Part shown: in pieces, positions 34,319 through 43,607 of the stretch | How positions within the stretch are numbered: position 1 is the stretch's first letter | Layout: every line of letters begins with the position of its first letter | Source: JAFGTP01 sp964498725 | Lineage (GTDB): Bacteria > Fidelibacterota > UBA2242 > JAFGTP01 | DNA length: 64,000 nucleotides | Reading direction: 5' to 3' | Assembly: GCA_964498725.1 (NCBI GenBank) | Contig: CAZCHS010000003.1 | Location: forward strand, 1 to 64,000 | The notes under the pieces: generated by a model | Database searches by the model: none | Seen by the model: the letters and a program-made list of their open reading frames with translations, nothing else | What the model was told of the DNA's origin: nothing | Position numbers and translations under genes: made by a program

Positions 34319-35749
34319 ATGAAAAAATTATTTTTCATTCTGGTAATTTTTATTTCTGTTATATTTGCCGACAATGGCCTGAATTGTTTCACTGTCATCG
34401 CCGGAAAAGAGTGCACTCTGGATGGTTCTGTCCTGATCGGACACAATGAAGATGATACCGGTGATCAAATCGTTAACATGTACAAGGTTCCGGCGCAAAG
34501 GCATTCCCCGGAAGAGAGTATCACATTAGTCAATGGCGGGCAGTGCAGGCAGGTGGATCAAACCCACGCTTATGTCTGGCTGGAAATGCCGGGGATGGAG
34601 TTTGCCGACAGTTATCTCAATGAACATGGTGTTGTGATTGTCTCAAATAATTGCCGGTCACGGGAAGATGAACCGGAATTAACTGAAGGAGGTATCGGCT
34701 ACTGGTTGCGAAGAATTATGGCGGAACGGGCAAAATCAGCCCGGGAGGCCGTGAAAATCGGTGGCGCTTTGGTTGAGAAATTTGGCTATAGCGCCTCGGG
34801 CCGCAGCTATTGTATTGCGGATCCCAATGAGGCCTGGGTCATGTCCGTTGTTAATGGCAAGCAGTGGGTGGCGCAGCGAGTACCCGATGACCGGGTAATG
34901 GCCATTCCAAATTACTATACTATCAAAGAAGTTGACCTGTCAGACAGTGAAAATTTTCTCGGGTCTGATAATTTAATCGATTATGCCACTGAGCGTGGAT
35001 GGTATCAGCCGGCAGAAAAAAAGTCCTTTAATTTTCGGCAGGTCTATGGTCGTGAAAAAACGATCAATCATCCCGGTAATATCAATCGTCACTGGATGGC
35101 TGTGAATCTATTGTCGGATAAATCCTTTGAGCGGAATGACAAACTTCCCTTTTCATTTTATCCGTCCAATAAGCTCCAACTGACCGATATCTTTGGTCTG
35201 CTGAGAAACCACTATGAAGGGACGGATCTGGAATCTTTCAGCCGTAGTAAAACACCCCACGAAAATGACAACCGGCCGATTTGTACCTTGTCAACGCAAT
35301 ATGCGTTTGTGGCAAAACTAGACGCGAACAAGCCGAAAGCATTGCAGAGTGTCATGTGGTACGCGCCAATCCAGCCCTGTCTGCATCCCTTTGTGCCGGT
35401 TTATATTAATTTGACCGATTTCCCGGCGAGTTTCGCCTATGGCGATTATAAAAAGGCCTTATCACTGCATTTTGATGATAATTATTATGAGCAACAGGAT
35501 AATATCCAAGGACACAGTTTTTTGAATTTTGTGGAATTTTCCAAGTGGATCAACCAGGCCTATTATGAACGCAGCCATTCTTTGGTTCAGCAAAATACCC
35601 AGTTTGAACTGGAACTGATCAAAAAACACAAAACCTTTGAGGAAGAATTACTGGAAATCTATCGCAGTGATCCTAAAAAAGCCATTCGCAAAATGACGCA
35701 ATACAGTCATGAAAATCTGAAAACGCTAGTCAGTCTGCAGTTTGATTAA
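34319..35749 (+). CDS. Secreted C69-family dipeptidase
   Basis: A 476-residue exported peptidase of the C69 (PepD, acyl-coenzyme A:6-APA acyltransferase-like Ntn) family. A signal peptide (KKLFFILVIFISVIFA) is followed by NGLNCF; Cys23 would be the N-terminal nucleophile after processing. The block GSVLIGHNEDDTGDQIVNMY, with the conserved asparagine and acidic residues, follows, as do GGIGYWLRRIMAERAKSA and YCIADPNEAWVMSVVNGKQW. I chose ATG 34319; ATG 34295 lies within the hairpin arm and would add eight residues before the signal peptide. It probably trims peptides in the periplasm. Confidence 0.85.
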   Translation: MKKLFFILVIFISVIFADNGLNCFTVIAGKECTLDGSVLIGHNEDDTGDQIVNMYKVPAQRHSPEESITLVNGGQCRQVDQTHAYVWLEMPGMEFADSYLNEHGVVIVSNNCRSREDEPELTEGGIGYWLRRIMAERAKSAREAVKIGGALVEKFGYSASGRSYCIADPNEAWVMSVVNGKQWVAQRVPDDRVMAIPNYYTIKEVDLSDSENFLGSDNLIDYATERGWYQPAEKKSFNFRQVYGREKTINHPGNINRHWMAVNLLSDKSFERNDKLPFSFYPSNKLQLTDIFGLLRNHYEGTDLESFSRSKTPHENDNRPICTLSTQYAFVAKLDANKPKALQSVMWYAPIQPCLHPFVPVYINLTDFPASFAYGDYKKALSLHFDDNYYEQQDNIQGHSFLNFVEFSKWINQAYYERSHSLVQQNTQFELELIKKHKTFEEELLEIYRSDPKKAIRKMTQYSHENLKTLVSLQFD

Positions 35750-35969
35750 AAGTAAAAATAGTGAAGCAGAGTTGCGGCATTATTCGTAATGGTCTCAGTG
35801 TGACCAGCTCGAGTCCGCCCCTATCATCCCCAGCGGCTTTAAGATTTTTATCAAGTGTTCCGCGATCAACGCAGTTAAATAATTATAAGAATAAAAATTA
35901 CTGTTTGATTGTAGGAATTTAATTATCTAAATTATCCCTTGTTTATTTACGTAGAAAGTGGGTGCGAGA

Positions 35970-38135
35970 GTGCTGAAAATTGCTGTTTTTGCTTCCGGGC
36001 GCGGGTCCAATTATGAAGCAATTCAAAAACAAATTGATGCAGGACAAATAAACGGACAGGTGGTGTGCGTCATCAGTGACCGGGCTAAACCGGCAGTTTT
36101 TGAGAAAGCCGCCGCCAGAAATATTCCCACCCATTCCATTAATCGCAAGCAATTTAAATCCGGTGATGATTATGTGGCGCACCTGCTGAAGACTCTGGCT
36201 GGTTATGAAACAGATTTGATTGTATTGGCCGGATATCTGAAGTTAATTCCGGCGCCGGTGGTGAAAGCGTACCATCATCGCATGATCAATATTCATCCGG
36301 CCCTGCTTCCCAATTTTGGCGGCAAGGGCTATTATGGCATGAATGTGCATCGCGCGGTTGTGGAGGCCGGAGTCAGTGTCACAGGGATTACCATTCATTT
36401 TGTTGATGAACACTATGATACCGGCAATGTGATCCTACAGAAAGAAGTTAAAGTCGATCCTGATGACACACCGGAAAAGGTCGCGGAAAAAGTGTTGGAA
36501 ATGGAACATAAATATTACCCTGAAGTTGTAAGATTGTTGTGTGATAATAAAATTAAAATAAAAAGCAATAAGGTGGTTGTTGAAATGAGTAATTTACGGG
36601 TCAAACGAGCGATTTTGAGCGTCTTTGACAAAACCGGAATCGTAGAGCTGGCAAAAAAGCTGGCGGAAAAGAATGTTGAAATTTTTTCCACCGGCGGAAC
36701 TTACCGGAAACTTGAAGATGCCGGGCTGAAAGTAGCAAAAATTTCCACACTGACAGATTTTCCCGAGATCATGCATGGAAGAGTGAAAACCCTGCATCCC
36801 AAGGTGTTTGCGGGATTGCTGGCTGATAAAAACAATGCTGAACATATGCAGGACCTGAAATCCGTATCAGTGGCCCCTTTTGATCTGGTGGTTGTAAATC
36901 TTTATGCGTTTTCCGACGCTTATAACAATGCCGATTCCACAGAAGCCGACATTATCGAAATGATTGACATTGGTGGCCCCAGTATGCTGCGCGCCGCCGC
37001 GAAAAATTTCAATAGTGTGGCTGTTTTAAGTAATGCCGGGCAGTATGCGGAATTTATGGACAGAATGGAAAAAGATGAGATCACCGTTGATTACAATAAA
37101 CGATTAGCCGGCGATGTTTTTGTTCACACCGCTCAATACGATTCGGCCATTGCAAAGTTTTTCACCGAATCCAAAGATGACACCCCCGATGATTTCGTGT
37201 TTAATAATTATGCAAAGGTTGAAGACCTGCGCTACGGAGAAAATCCTGATCAAAAAGCAGCGATTTATAAGCCCATTGGCGCTGAAAACTGGACCCCTTT
37301 TCAACAATTACATGGTAAAAAGATTTCTTATAATAATTATATCGACTGTATCGCGGCCTACAATATTGTCAGGGATATGCGCAGCGAAGAACCGCTGGTG
37401 GCCAATATTAAACACACCAATCCCTGTGGTGTGGGCATGGGCGCCACCGCTAAAGAAGCTTATCTCAGGGCGGTTGCAACTGATCCCACCAGTTATTTTG
37501 GCGGCATTGTCTGCAGCAACAGGAAAGTGGACAAAGATCTGGCCCTGGAACTCAAAAAGAGTTTTCTGGAATGCATCATCGCGCCGGAATATGACGAAGA
37601 CGCCCTGGCGGTACTGAAGAAAAAGAAGAATTTGCGGCTGCTGATTCCCAATGAAAAAATTCTGGCGACGGAATTGAATATGCGGGAATACGGCAATGGA
37701 TTGCTGGTGCAGCAGACACAGAATACTGAATTCAGCCTGGCTGATTGTAAAGTGGTCACGGATGAGAAACCCGATGAGAAATTGAGCAAGGCCCTGTCTC
37801 TGGGATGGAATATTGTCCGCAATGTAAAATCCAACGCTATTGTACTGGCTGACGATACCGGCGCCGTAGGTGTTGGTGCCGGACAAATGTCGCGTGTGGA
37901 TTCCATGAAGATTGCCATTCGCAAAGCCAAAGAAGCCGGCCTGAAGATCGAAAATACAATCATTGCTTCCGACGCCTTTTTTCCCTTCCGGGATTCCATT
38001 GATGTGGCTGCGGAATATAAAATTGCCGGTGCTATTCAACCCGGCGGATCAATTCGCGATCAGGAAGTGATCGATGCTTGTAATGAACATAAAATGTTTA
38101 TGCTCTTTACAGGACAGAGAGTTTTTAAACATTAG
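35970..38135 (+). CDS. purNH: Fused GAR transformylase / AICAR transformylase-IMP cyclohydrolase
   Basis: One 721-residue frame joins two purine enzymes. Residues 1-~190 are PurN-type formyltransferase: FASGRGSN near the start, and INIHPALLPNFGGKGYYG with the catalytic Asn and His. The aspartate lies in EHYDTGNV. From about residue 206 it is PurH: the IMP cyclohydrolase domain (LSVFDKTGIVELAKKL, STGGTYRKLEDAG, HGRVKTLHPKV) and then the AICAR transformylase domain (YGENPDQKAA, IKHTNPCGVG, QPGGSIRDQEVI). The start is probably GTG 35970 (GTG 35958 is also open); neither has a strong ribosome-binding site. AAGGTGG at 36570-36576 lies 8 bases before an in-frame ATG at 36585, exactly at the PurH start, so free PurH may also be made. 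Confidence 0.9.
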   Translation: MLKIAVFASGRGSNYEAIQKQIDAGQINGQVVCVISDRAKPAVFEKAAARNIPTHSINRKQFKSGDDYVAHLLKTLAGYETDLIVLAGYLKLIPAPVVKAYHHRMINIHPALLPNFGGKGYYGMNVHRAVVEAGVSVTGITIHFVDEHYDTGNVILQKEVKVDPDDTPEKVAEKVLEMEHKYYPEVVRLLCDNKIKIKSNKVVVEMSNLRVKRAILSVFDKTGIVELAKKLAEKNVEIFSTGGTYRKLEDAGLKVAKISTLTDFPEIMHGRVKTLHPKVFAGLLADKNNAEHMQDLKSVSVAPFDLVVVNLYAFSDAYNNADSTEADIIEMIDIGGPSMLRAAAKNFNSVAVLSNAGQYAEFMDRMEKDEITVDYNKRLAGDVFVHTAQYDSAIAKFFTESKDDTPDDFVFNNYAKVEDLRYGENPDQKAAIYKPIGAENWTPFQQLHGKKISYNNYIDCIAAYNIVRDMRSEEPLVANIKHTNPCGVGMGATAKEAYLRAVATDPTSYFGGIVCSNRKVDKDLALELKKSFLECIIAPEYDEDALAVLKKKKNLRLLIPNEKILATELNMREYGNGLLVQQTQNTEFSLADCKVVTDEKPDEKLSKALSLGWNIVRNVKSNAIVLADDTGAVGVGAGQMSRVDSMKIAIRKAKEAGLKIENTIIASDAFFPFRDSIDVAAEYKIAGAIQPGGSIRDQEVIDACNEHKMFMLFTGQRVFKH

Positions 38136-38153
38136 AAGATACTGGAGTAAATT

Positions 38154-39167
38154 ATGGGATTTGGATTTTTTAATATATTTTCCGGAGATATTGCTATCGA
38201 CCTTGGTACTGCCAACACACTGATTTATATGAAAGGCCGGGGTGTTTTATTGAATGAACCATCGATCGTTGCGCGCTCAACCCATACCGGCGAGGTGGTG
38301 GCGGTGGGTAATGACGCCAAGGAAATGTTAGGTAAAACACACCATGACATTCAGACTATCAGACCTCTGAAAGATGGTGTGATCGCTGAGTTTGAAATGA
38401 CGGACCAGATGCTGCGTGGATTTATTCGAAAAATTAATCTGAGCCGTATCGCCCGCCCCAATATTGTGATCTGCATTCCTTCGGGTATAACGGAGGTGGA
38501 AAAACGGGCTGTCCGGGATTCTGCCGAACGCGCCAATGCAAGAAATGTATATTTGGTGGAAGAACCGGTGGCGGCCGCTATCGGCATTGGCATTGATATC
38601 TCCAAACCAGTGGGCAATATTGTCGTGGATATTGGCGGCGGTACCACGGAAATCGCGGTGATCGCTTTAAATGGTATTGTAACCAAACAAGCGATACGTG
38701 TGGCCGGTGATGAAATGGATGAAGCGATTATTCAATATTTTAAGAATGAACACAGCCTCTTGATCGGCCCCAAAACTGCTGAACAGATCAAATGCAATGT
38801 CGGCTCGGCCATGCCTATTGATGACACAACTTTTTCCGTCAAAGGCAGAAGTTTAATTGCCGGCATACCCAAAACCATTGAGATCAGTTCTGTGGAAATC
38901 CGTGAATGTCTGAAAGACACAGTTGACCAGATCTGCCAGGCCATCAAACAGGCGTTGGAAATGACTCCTCCGGAATTATCCTCGGATATTCTCGACCGCG
39001 GCATCATTTTGACCGGCGGTGGCGGCAATCTGAAAGGTCTGGACCAGCGTATTCGTGTGGAAACCGATCTGCCGGTGAATGTCGCTGAAGACCCCCTTCT
39101 TTCTGTTGTGAAGGGAACCGGAATTATCATTGAGAATATTGAAAAATACCAGGAAATACTTCTTTAA
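38154..39167 (+). CDS. mreB: Rod-shape-determining protein MreB
   Basis: Actin-like protein that organises lateral wall synthesis under the inner membrane. The 337-residue protein has the family start SGDIAIDLGTANTLIYMKGRG, given here as DIAIDLGTANTLIY. It also has the phosphate-2 loop VVDIGGGTTEIAVIALNG and the adenosine motif ILTGGGGNLKGLD. First gene of a tight five-gene operon that continues with mreC, mreD, the PBP2 gene and rodA. Confidence 0.97.
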   Translation: MGFGFFNIFSGDIAIDLGTANTLIYMKGRGVLLNEPSIVARSTHTGEVVAVGNDAKEMLGKTHHDIQTIRPLKDGVIAEFEMTDQMLRGFIRKINLSRIARPNIVICIPSGITEVEKRAVRDSAERANARNVYLVEEPVAAAIGIGIDISKPVGNIVVDIGGGTTEIAVIALNGIVTKQAIRVAGDEMDEAIIQYFKNEHSLLIGPKTAEQIKCNVGSAMPIDDTTFSVKGRSLIAGIPKTIEISSVEIRECLKDTVDQICQAIKQALEMTPPELSSDILDRGIILTGGGGNLKGLDQRIRVETDLPVNVAEDPLLSVVKGTGIIIENIEKYQEILL

Positions 39168-39171
39168 ATAA

Positions 39172-39954
39172 ATGTTTGGAAGAATTTATAATTTTATTTT
39201 TGATTATGCGGAATATGTGCTGCTGCTGGTTCTGCTGGTCATTTCATCATTCCTGATATCCACTAATGACAACCCTGATGTGCGGTCGTTACAGGCCCGG
39301 GTTGCTTCTACCTTTAAGTTTGTCCACTTACCCGCAAAATGGCTGAACACCTTGTCGGGATTGGTGGAAGAGAACGAACGCCTCAAAGAAGAAAATATTC
39401 AATTGAAATTATTGAATGTGAAATTTAAAGAAGCCTGGCTGGAAAATCTTCGTCTCAAAGATATGCTTGGATTTGCTGACACCACGAAATATGAAGTGAT
39501 TCCCGCCAAGGTATTGAACAAGGGGGTAACACCGATTTATAATTCAATGCTGGTCAGTGGCGGCGAGAATAACAATATTGCGCCTTATCAGGCGGTGGTA
39601 TCCACGGAAGGACTGGTGGGGAAGACCATTAGCGTCGGAAAAACTGCCACCATCGTGCATTTGATCAATGATGTTAATTTTCGCGTTGGCGTCCGGCTGC
39701 AATTATCCAGGCACAGCGGTGTAATGGAACCGATGACCGATCAGGCGGGATTGATCAAGGAAATTCCCAAAACCGTGGATATTGAAATTGGCGAAGCGGT
39801 TTTGACCTCAGGATTCAGTGATATTTTTCCCGAGGGATTTCCCGTTGGTAAAGTGGTTAAAATAGAAAACATAAAAAACAGTATTTATCAAAATGCGGTG
39901 GTCAAATTTAATGTTGACATTAACAAAGTAGAGGAAGTTTTTATAATTAACTGA
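39172..39954 (+). CDS. mreC: Rod-shape-determining protein MreC
   Basis: Bitopic periplasmic scaffold that activates PBP2. The 260-residue protein has one N-terminal membrane helix (YVLLLVLLVISSFLI). A coiled coil (EENERLKEENIQLKLLNVKF, about residues 65-95) and two beta-barrel-like domains with the signature AVVSTEGLVGKTISVG follow. It starts 4 bases after mreB and overlaps mreD by 1 base. Confidence 0.92.
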   Translation: MFGRIYNFIFDYAEYVLLLVLLVISSFLISTNDNPDVRSLQARVASTFKFVHLPAKWLNTLSGLVEENERLKEENIQLKLLNVKFKEAWLENLRLKDMLGFADTTKYEVIPAKVLNKGVTPIYNSMLVSGGENNNIAPYQAVVSTEGLVGKTISVGKTATIVHLINDVNFRVGVRLQLSRHSGVMEPMTDQAGLIKEIPKTVDIEIGEAVLTSGFSDIFPEGFPVGKVVKIENIKNSIYQNAVVKFNVDINKVEEVFIIN

Positions 39955-40436
39955 TGATCAGAAAAATTATTATATATTTGGGAATCTTTGGGGTTCTCTT
40001 GACCGTCCAGGGAATTTTAGGCCCGATCATGGATATTCAGAAAATCCGGCCGGATTTTTTACTGATACTGGTTATTTTTATCGGTCAACGGGAGGGCAAG
40101 ATCTTTGGCCAGCTGTCCGGCGCTTTTATCGGATTGTTTCTGGACCTGCTGGGTATGAGTTCTTTCCTGGGATTATCAATGCTGGTGAAAACCTTGAGCG
40201 GGTTTTTAGCCGGATTTTTAAAAAACCAAAAAAACAAGATGAATATTTTCTCCTATTACACAATGGTACTGGTTATTATATTCGTTCATTTTTTTCTCTT
40301 TTATTCCATCTATTATCACAGCATGAATCTCAGTTTGCAATATCGTGTTGTAAGATATATCCTGCCATCCCTGATATACACGGGAGTTTTCTATTTCTTG
40401 TTTGAATTTATCCTTTCTAAACAAACAGAGCGTTAA
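39954..40436 (+). CDS. mreD: Rod-shape-determining protein MreD
   Basis: A small inner-membrane protein of 160 residues with five or six hydrophobic segments. It has the family features KIRPDFLLILVIFIGQREG and GAFIGLFLDLLGMSSFLGLS near the middle. Its function is to support MreC and the elongasome. It overlaps both neighbours by one base. Confidence 0.88.
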   Translation: MIRKIIIYLGIFGVLLTVQGILGPIMDIQKIRPDFLLILVIFIGQREGKIFGQLSGAFIGLFLDLLGMSSFLGLSMLVKTLSGFLAGFLKNQKNKMNIFSYYTMVLVIIFVHFFLFYSIYYHSMNLSLQYRVVRYILPSLIYTGVFYFLFEFILSKQTER

Positions 40437-42220
40437 TGAAACTTATCGATAATAAAATATCATCAGGGCGGAAAAATTTTGTTTTCTCAGTGATTGTTTT
40501 TCTTTTTCTGGTACTTTTTGTCAGAATGTATAATTTGCAGATCATGCAATACAGTAAGTATGTGGGGATAGCCAATTCCAATCGTATTCGAATGATTCCC
40601 ACAGAAGCGCCCCGCGGGATTATTTATGACCGTAATGGCCAGATCGTTGCCGACAATAAATTTCAATATAATTTAAATGTCATTCCCTTTGAATTTGACT
40701 CTGACGGCGAAAGTTGTGAAACAGTTGCCGGCCTGCTCAATATTAGTCCTGAGACGATCAGGAACCGGATGAGGAACAATTGGCGCGGCCGCTTTCTGCC
40801 GGCTAAGATTGCAGAAGATATTGACATCAAAACGCTGACAAAAATTCAGGAACACAAACTGGAATTACCCGGTGTTTTGTACACTTTTGAGCCCTTGCGC
40901 TCTTTTCCCTCGGAAGCGAATATGTCCCATATTATTGGATATTTAAGGGAAGTCAGTAAAAAGGACATGGAAATCTCCCGTGATTTCAAATACCAGCAGA
41001 GAGATTTGATCGGCTGGAAAGGAATTGAAAGACAGTATGAGAAAATTCTCAGGGGTAAACGGGGAGTAAAATATATTCAGGTCAATGCCTGGGGGCAGGC
41101 GGTTGACACTTACCAGGGAGAGGAAGAAATTCCACCGCAGCCAGGTAAAGATTTAATATTAACCATCGAGTTGGGCCTTCAGAAACTGGCAGAAGACCTG
41201 ATGAAAGAACTTGCCGGCGTTATTATAGTAATGAATCCTGAAAATGGCGAGATTTATGCCATGGTGAGTTCCCCGGACTATTCCCCGAATCTTTTTTCCG
41301 GGATCATTTCGCCGGATGACTGGTCTGTTTTACGGGACAATCATGAACGGCCGCTTTACAATCGTATTACCAATGGTCTGTATCCGCCGGGGTCTACGCT
41401 GAAAATGGTGGCTGTCATAGCCGCCCTTGAGAATCAAATTGTCAGCCCGGCTCATGAATTCTTTTGCAGTGGAAAATACCGGCTGGGACGCCGTGATTTT
41501 CATTGCTGGAATGAATACGGGCATGGCCGTGTGGATATGGAGAAGGCGATTGAACAGTCCTGCAATGTGTATTTTTATAACTTGATTCGGAAAATGGATG
41601 TGGACCTCTGGGCAAAATATGTTGCTTTGCTTGGATTTGGCAAAAAGACAGGAATTGATCTTCCCAATGAACATCCCGGTGTTTGTCCCGACAGTGATTA
41701 TCTGGATGCCAGATATGGAAAAAACAAATGGACGGAAGGCAATATACTCAACCAGGTGATAGGGCAGGGTGATATGATTGCCACGCCTATTCAGTTGGCA
41801 AAATATGTTTCCATATTGTCTATGCGCGGTATGGCTGTACAGCCTCATTTGGGATTAAAATATAAGAATAATACGGGTGAAACATTTACTTATCTGCGCC
41901 CAAAGCGAAAACAGATTGAAAGTATTTCCGGAAATACCTGGGAATTTATACAGAATGCAATGTCAAAAGTTGTCTACGCCCCGCGGGGAACCGGTAGTCG
42001 CGCACGGGTTGACAGTATGCAGGTATTTGGGAAAACCGGTACCTCTCAGAATCCTCATGGCGAAGACCATGCCTGGTTTGTGGGATGGGGCGAAAGTGAT
42101 TCCATCAAAGTGTCTGCCGCTGTTATTATCGAGCAGGGTGGGCATGGCGGCAGCGCGGCCGCGCCTGTGGTTCAGCAACTATTTGAATATTGTAAAAACA
42201 ATGCCGGAAAATTTAAATAA
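40436..42220 (+). CDS. mrdA: Penicillin-binding protein 2 (elongasome transpeptidase)
   Basis: The monofunctional transpeptidase that crosslinks lateral-wall peptidoglycan with RodA. The 594-residue protein has an N-terminal membrane helix (VFSVIVFLFLVLFVRMYNL) and the pedestal domain (PRGIIYDRNGQIVADN). The transpeptidase domain has Ser320 in the STLK motif, SCN (EQSCNVYFYN) and KTGT (FGKTGTSQNPHGEDHAWFVG). It overlaps mreD by one base and abuts rodA. Confidence 0.95.
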   Translation: MKLIDNKISSGRKNFVFSVIVFLFLVLFVRMYNLQIMQYSKYVGIANSNRIRMIPTEAPRGIIYDRNGQIVADNKFQYNLNVIPFEFDSDGESCETVAGLLNISPETIRNRMRNNWRGRFLPAKIAEDIDIKTLTKIQEHKLELPGVLYTFEPLRSFPSEANMSHIIGYLREVSKKDMEISRDFKYQQRDLIGWKGIERQYEKILRGKRGVKYIQVNAWGQAVDTYQGEEEIPPQPGKDLILTIELGLQKLAEDLMKELAGVIIVMNPENGEIYAMVSSPDYSPNLFSGIISPDDWSVLRDNHERPLYNRITNGLYPPGSTLKMVAVIAALENQIVSPAHEFFCSGKYRLGRRDFHCWNEYGHGRVDMEKAIEQSCNVYFYNLIRKMDVDLWAKYVALLGFGKKTGIDLPNEHPGVCPDSDYLDARYGKNKWTEGNILNQVIGQGDMIATPIQLAKYVSILSMRGMAVQPHLGLKYKNNTGETFTYLRPKRKQIESISGNTWEFIQNAMSKVVYAPRGTGSRARVDSMQVFGKTGTSQNPHGEDHAWFVGWGESDSIKVSAAVIIEQGGHGGSAAAPVVQQLFEYCKNNAGKFK

Positions 42221-43468
42221 ATGGATTATCGAAGAATAAATAAGAAATCGAATAGATTTTTATCAAGAACAAGCAAAGCGATTTTGGTGATTGTATTTCT
42301 GCTTTCGGTTATTGGCGTCATGACAGTTTACAGCGCTTCGCTGCATACCGGTCAGCCATTTTTTCAAAATGCCGGTGGCAAACAAATGGTCCGCATGATC
42401 ATTGGTTTGTTTGTGGGGACTTTTGTCTTTTTTATTCAAAAGAAATTTTTGTTTGAGAAGGCCTATTGGTTTTATGGAATTGGTATCGCATTAGTGTTGT
42501 TACCTTCCTTTTTTGGGGTTGACGGTTCGGGAACCAGCCGCTGGTTGAATTTTGGCGGTATAAATTTTCAGCCCTCGGAAATGATGAAAATAATTTTGGT
42601 GCTGGCAGTGGCCAGAAATCTTTCCCATACCGAATTGAGTCCAAAGACTTTTAAGGTCTTCATAATACCGGTGATAATGGCGCTGGTGCCCACCGCGATA
42701 ATTCTGAAACAGCCGGACCTGGGAACCGCGATGATCCTGATTTTTACCCTTTTTCCCATGCTCTTTTGGGCGGAAACCCGGTTATTTCACATATTTTTAA
42801 TGATTGCGCCGGTGGTCAGTGTATTGACAGCTTTTAATTTTTATACTTTTTTTATCTGGGTCATTTTACTGGGACTAATCCTTTACTTTACACAGGAGCA
42901 TTGGGTTTTATTGATCGTGCTTTTCCTGTTCAATCTGTCATTGGGTTTTACAACCCCCGTCATTTGGAATAATCTGCATTCCTACCAGCAAAACAGAATC
43001 TTGACCATGTTCAATGTTGATGCAGACCCTCAGGGCTCCGGTTATCAGGTGATTCAGTCGCAAGTAGCGATTGGGTCCGGTGGTATATGGGGTAAGGGTT
43101 TTGGCCAGGGTACCCAGACGCATTTAAAGTTTTTGCCGGAACAGCACACTGATTTTATCTTTTCCGTGCTGGGTGAGGAATGGGGGTTTGCCGGCGTCAG
43201 CCTTGTATTGCTGCTCTATTTCTTACTGATCATTTTGAGTTTTCAAACAGCCTATAAACTTAAAGATAAATTTTCCTCTCTCGTGGTGGTGGGATTAACG
43301 AGTATATTATTTTTTCATGTGGTCATTAATATTGCCATGACCGTGGGATTGATGCCTGTAACCGGGCTGCCCTTGCCGTTTTTAAGTTACGGCGGTAGTT
43401 TTGTGTTGACCTGTTCTGTCATCATTGGACTGATCTTAAATATGAGTGTCGTGAAAACCAGATATTAA
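42221..43468 (+). CDS. rodA: Rod-shape-determining protein RodA (SEDS glycosyltransferase)
   Basis: Polymerises lipid II into glycan strands in partnership with PBP2. The 415-residue polytopic protein has SEDS motifs: GSGTSRWLNFGGINFQPSE, LKQPDLGTAMI, GFGQGTQTHLKFLPEQHTDF and the end block TGLPLPFLSYGGS. Last gene of the mre-mrd operon; a gap of about 140 bases without a clear terminator follows. Confidence 0.95.
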   Translation: MDYRRINKKSNRFLSRTSKAILVIVFLLSVIGVMTVYSASLHTGQPFFQNAGGKQMVRMIIGLFVGTFVFFIQKKFLFEKAYWFYGIGIALVLLPSFFGVDGSGTSRWLNFGGINFQPSEMMKIILVLAVARNLSHTELSPKTFKVFIIPVIMALVPTAIILKQPDLGTAMILIFTLFPMLFWAETRLFHIFLMIAPVVSVLTAFNFYTFFIWVILLGLILYFTQEHWVLLIVLFLFNLSLGFTTPVIWNNLHSYQQNRILTMFNVDADPQGSGYQVIQSQVAIGSGGIWGKGFGQGTQTHLKFLPEQHTDFIFSVLGEEWGFAGVSLVLLLYFLLIILSFQTAYKLKDKFSSLVVVGLTSILFFHVVINIAMTVGLMPVTGLPLPFLSYGGSFVLTCSVIIGLILNMSVVKTRY

Positions 43469-43607
43469 GCTCTTTTAAATTAACTTAAAAAAGGTTAAAT
43501 TTGGAGCCTTGGAAAAGTTTGTTTTAGAAATGATCTGGTTTGATATTAGAGATCGGAAACAACTACAAATAAAGCTTCTAGTAAAATAAACAGAAAAGAG
43601 TTGAATT

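Noticed and set aside
35790..35840. tRNA-like stretch (GGTCTCAGTGTGACCAGCTCGAGTCC) upstream of the purNH fusion, quoted from two parts: GGTCTCAGTG and CAGCTCGAGTCC
   Set aside because: It recalls a T arm, but the flanking bases cannot form a T stem and no matching acceptor 5' strand is found nearby. At best it is a decayed fragment.
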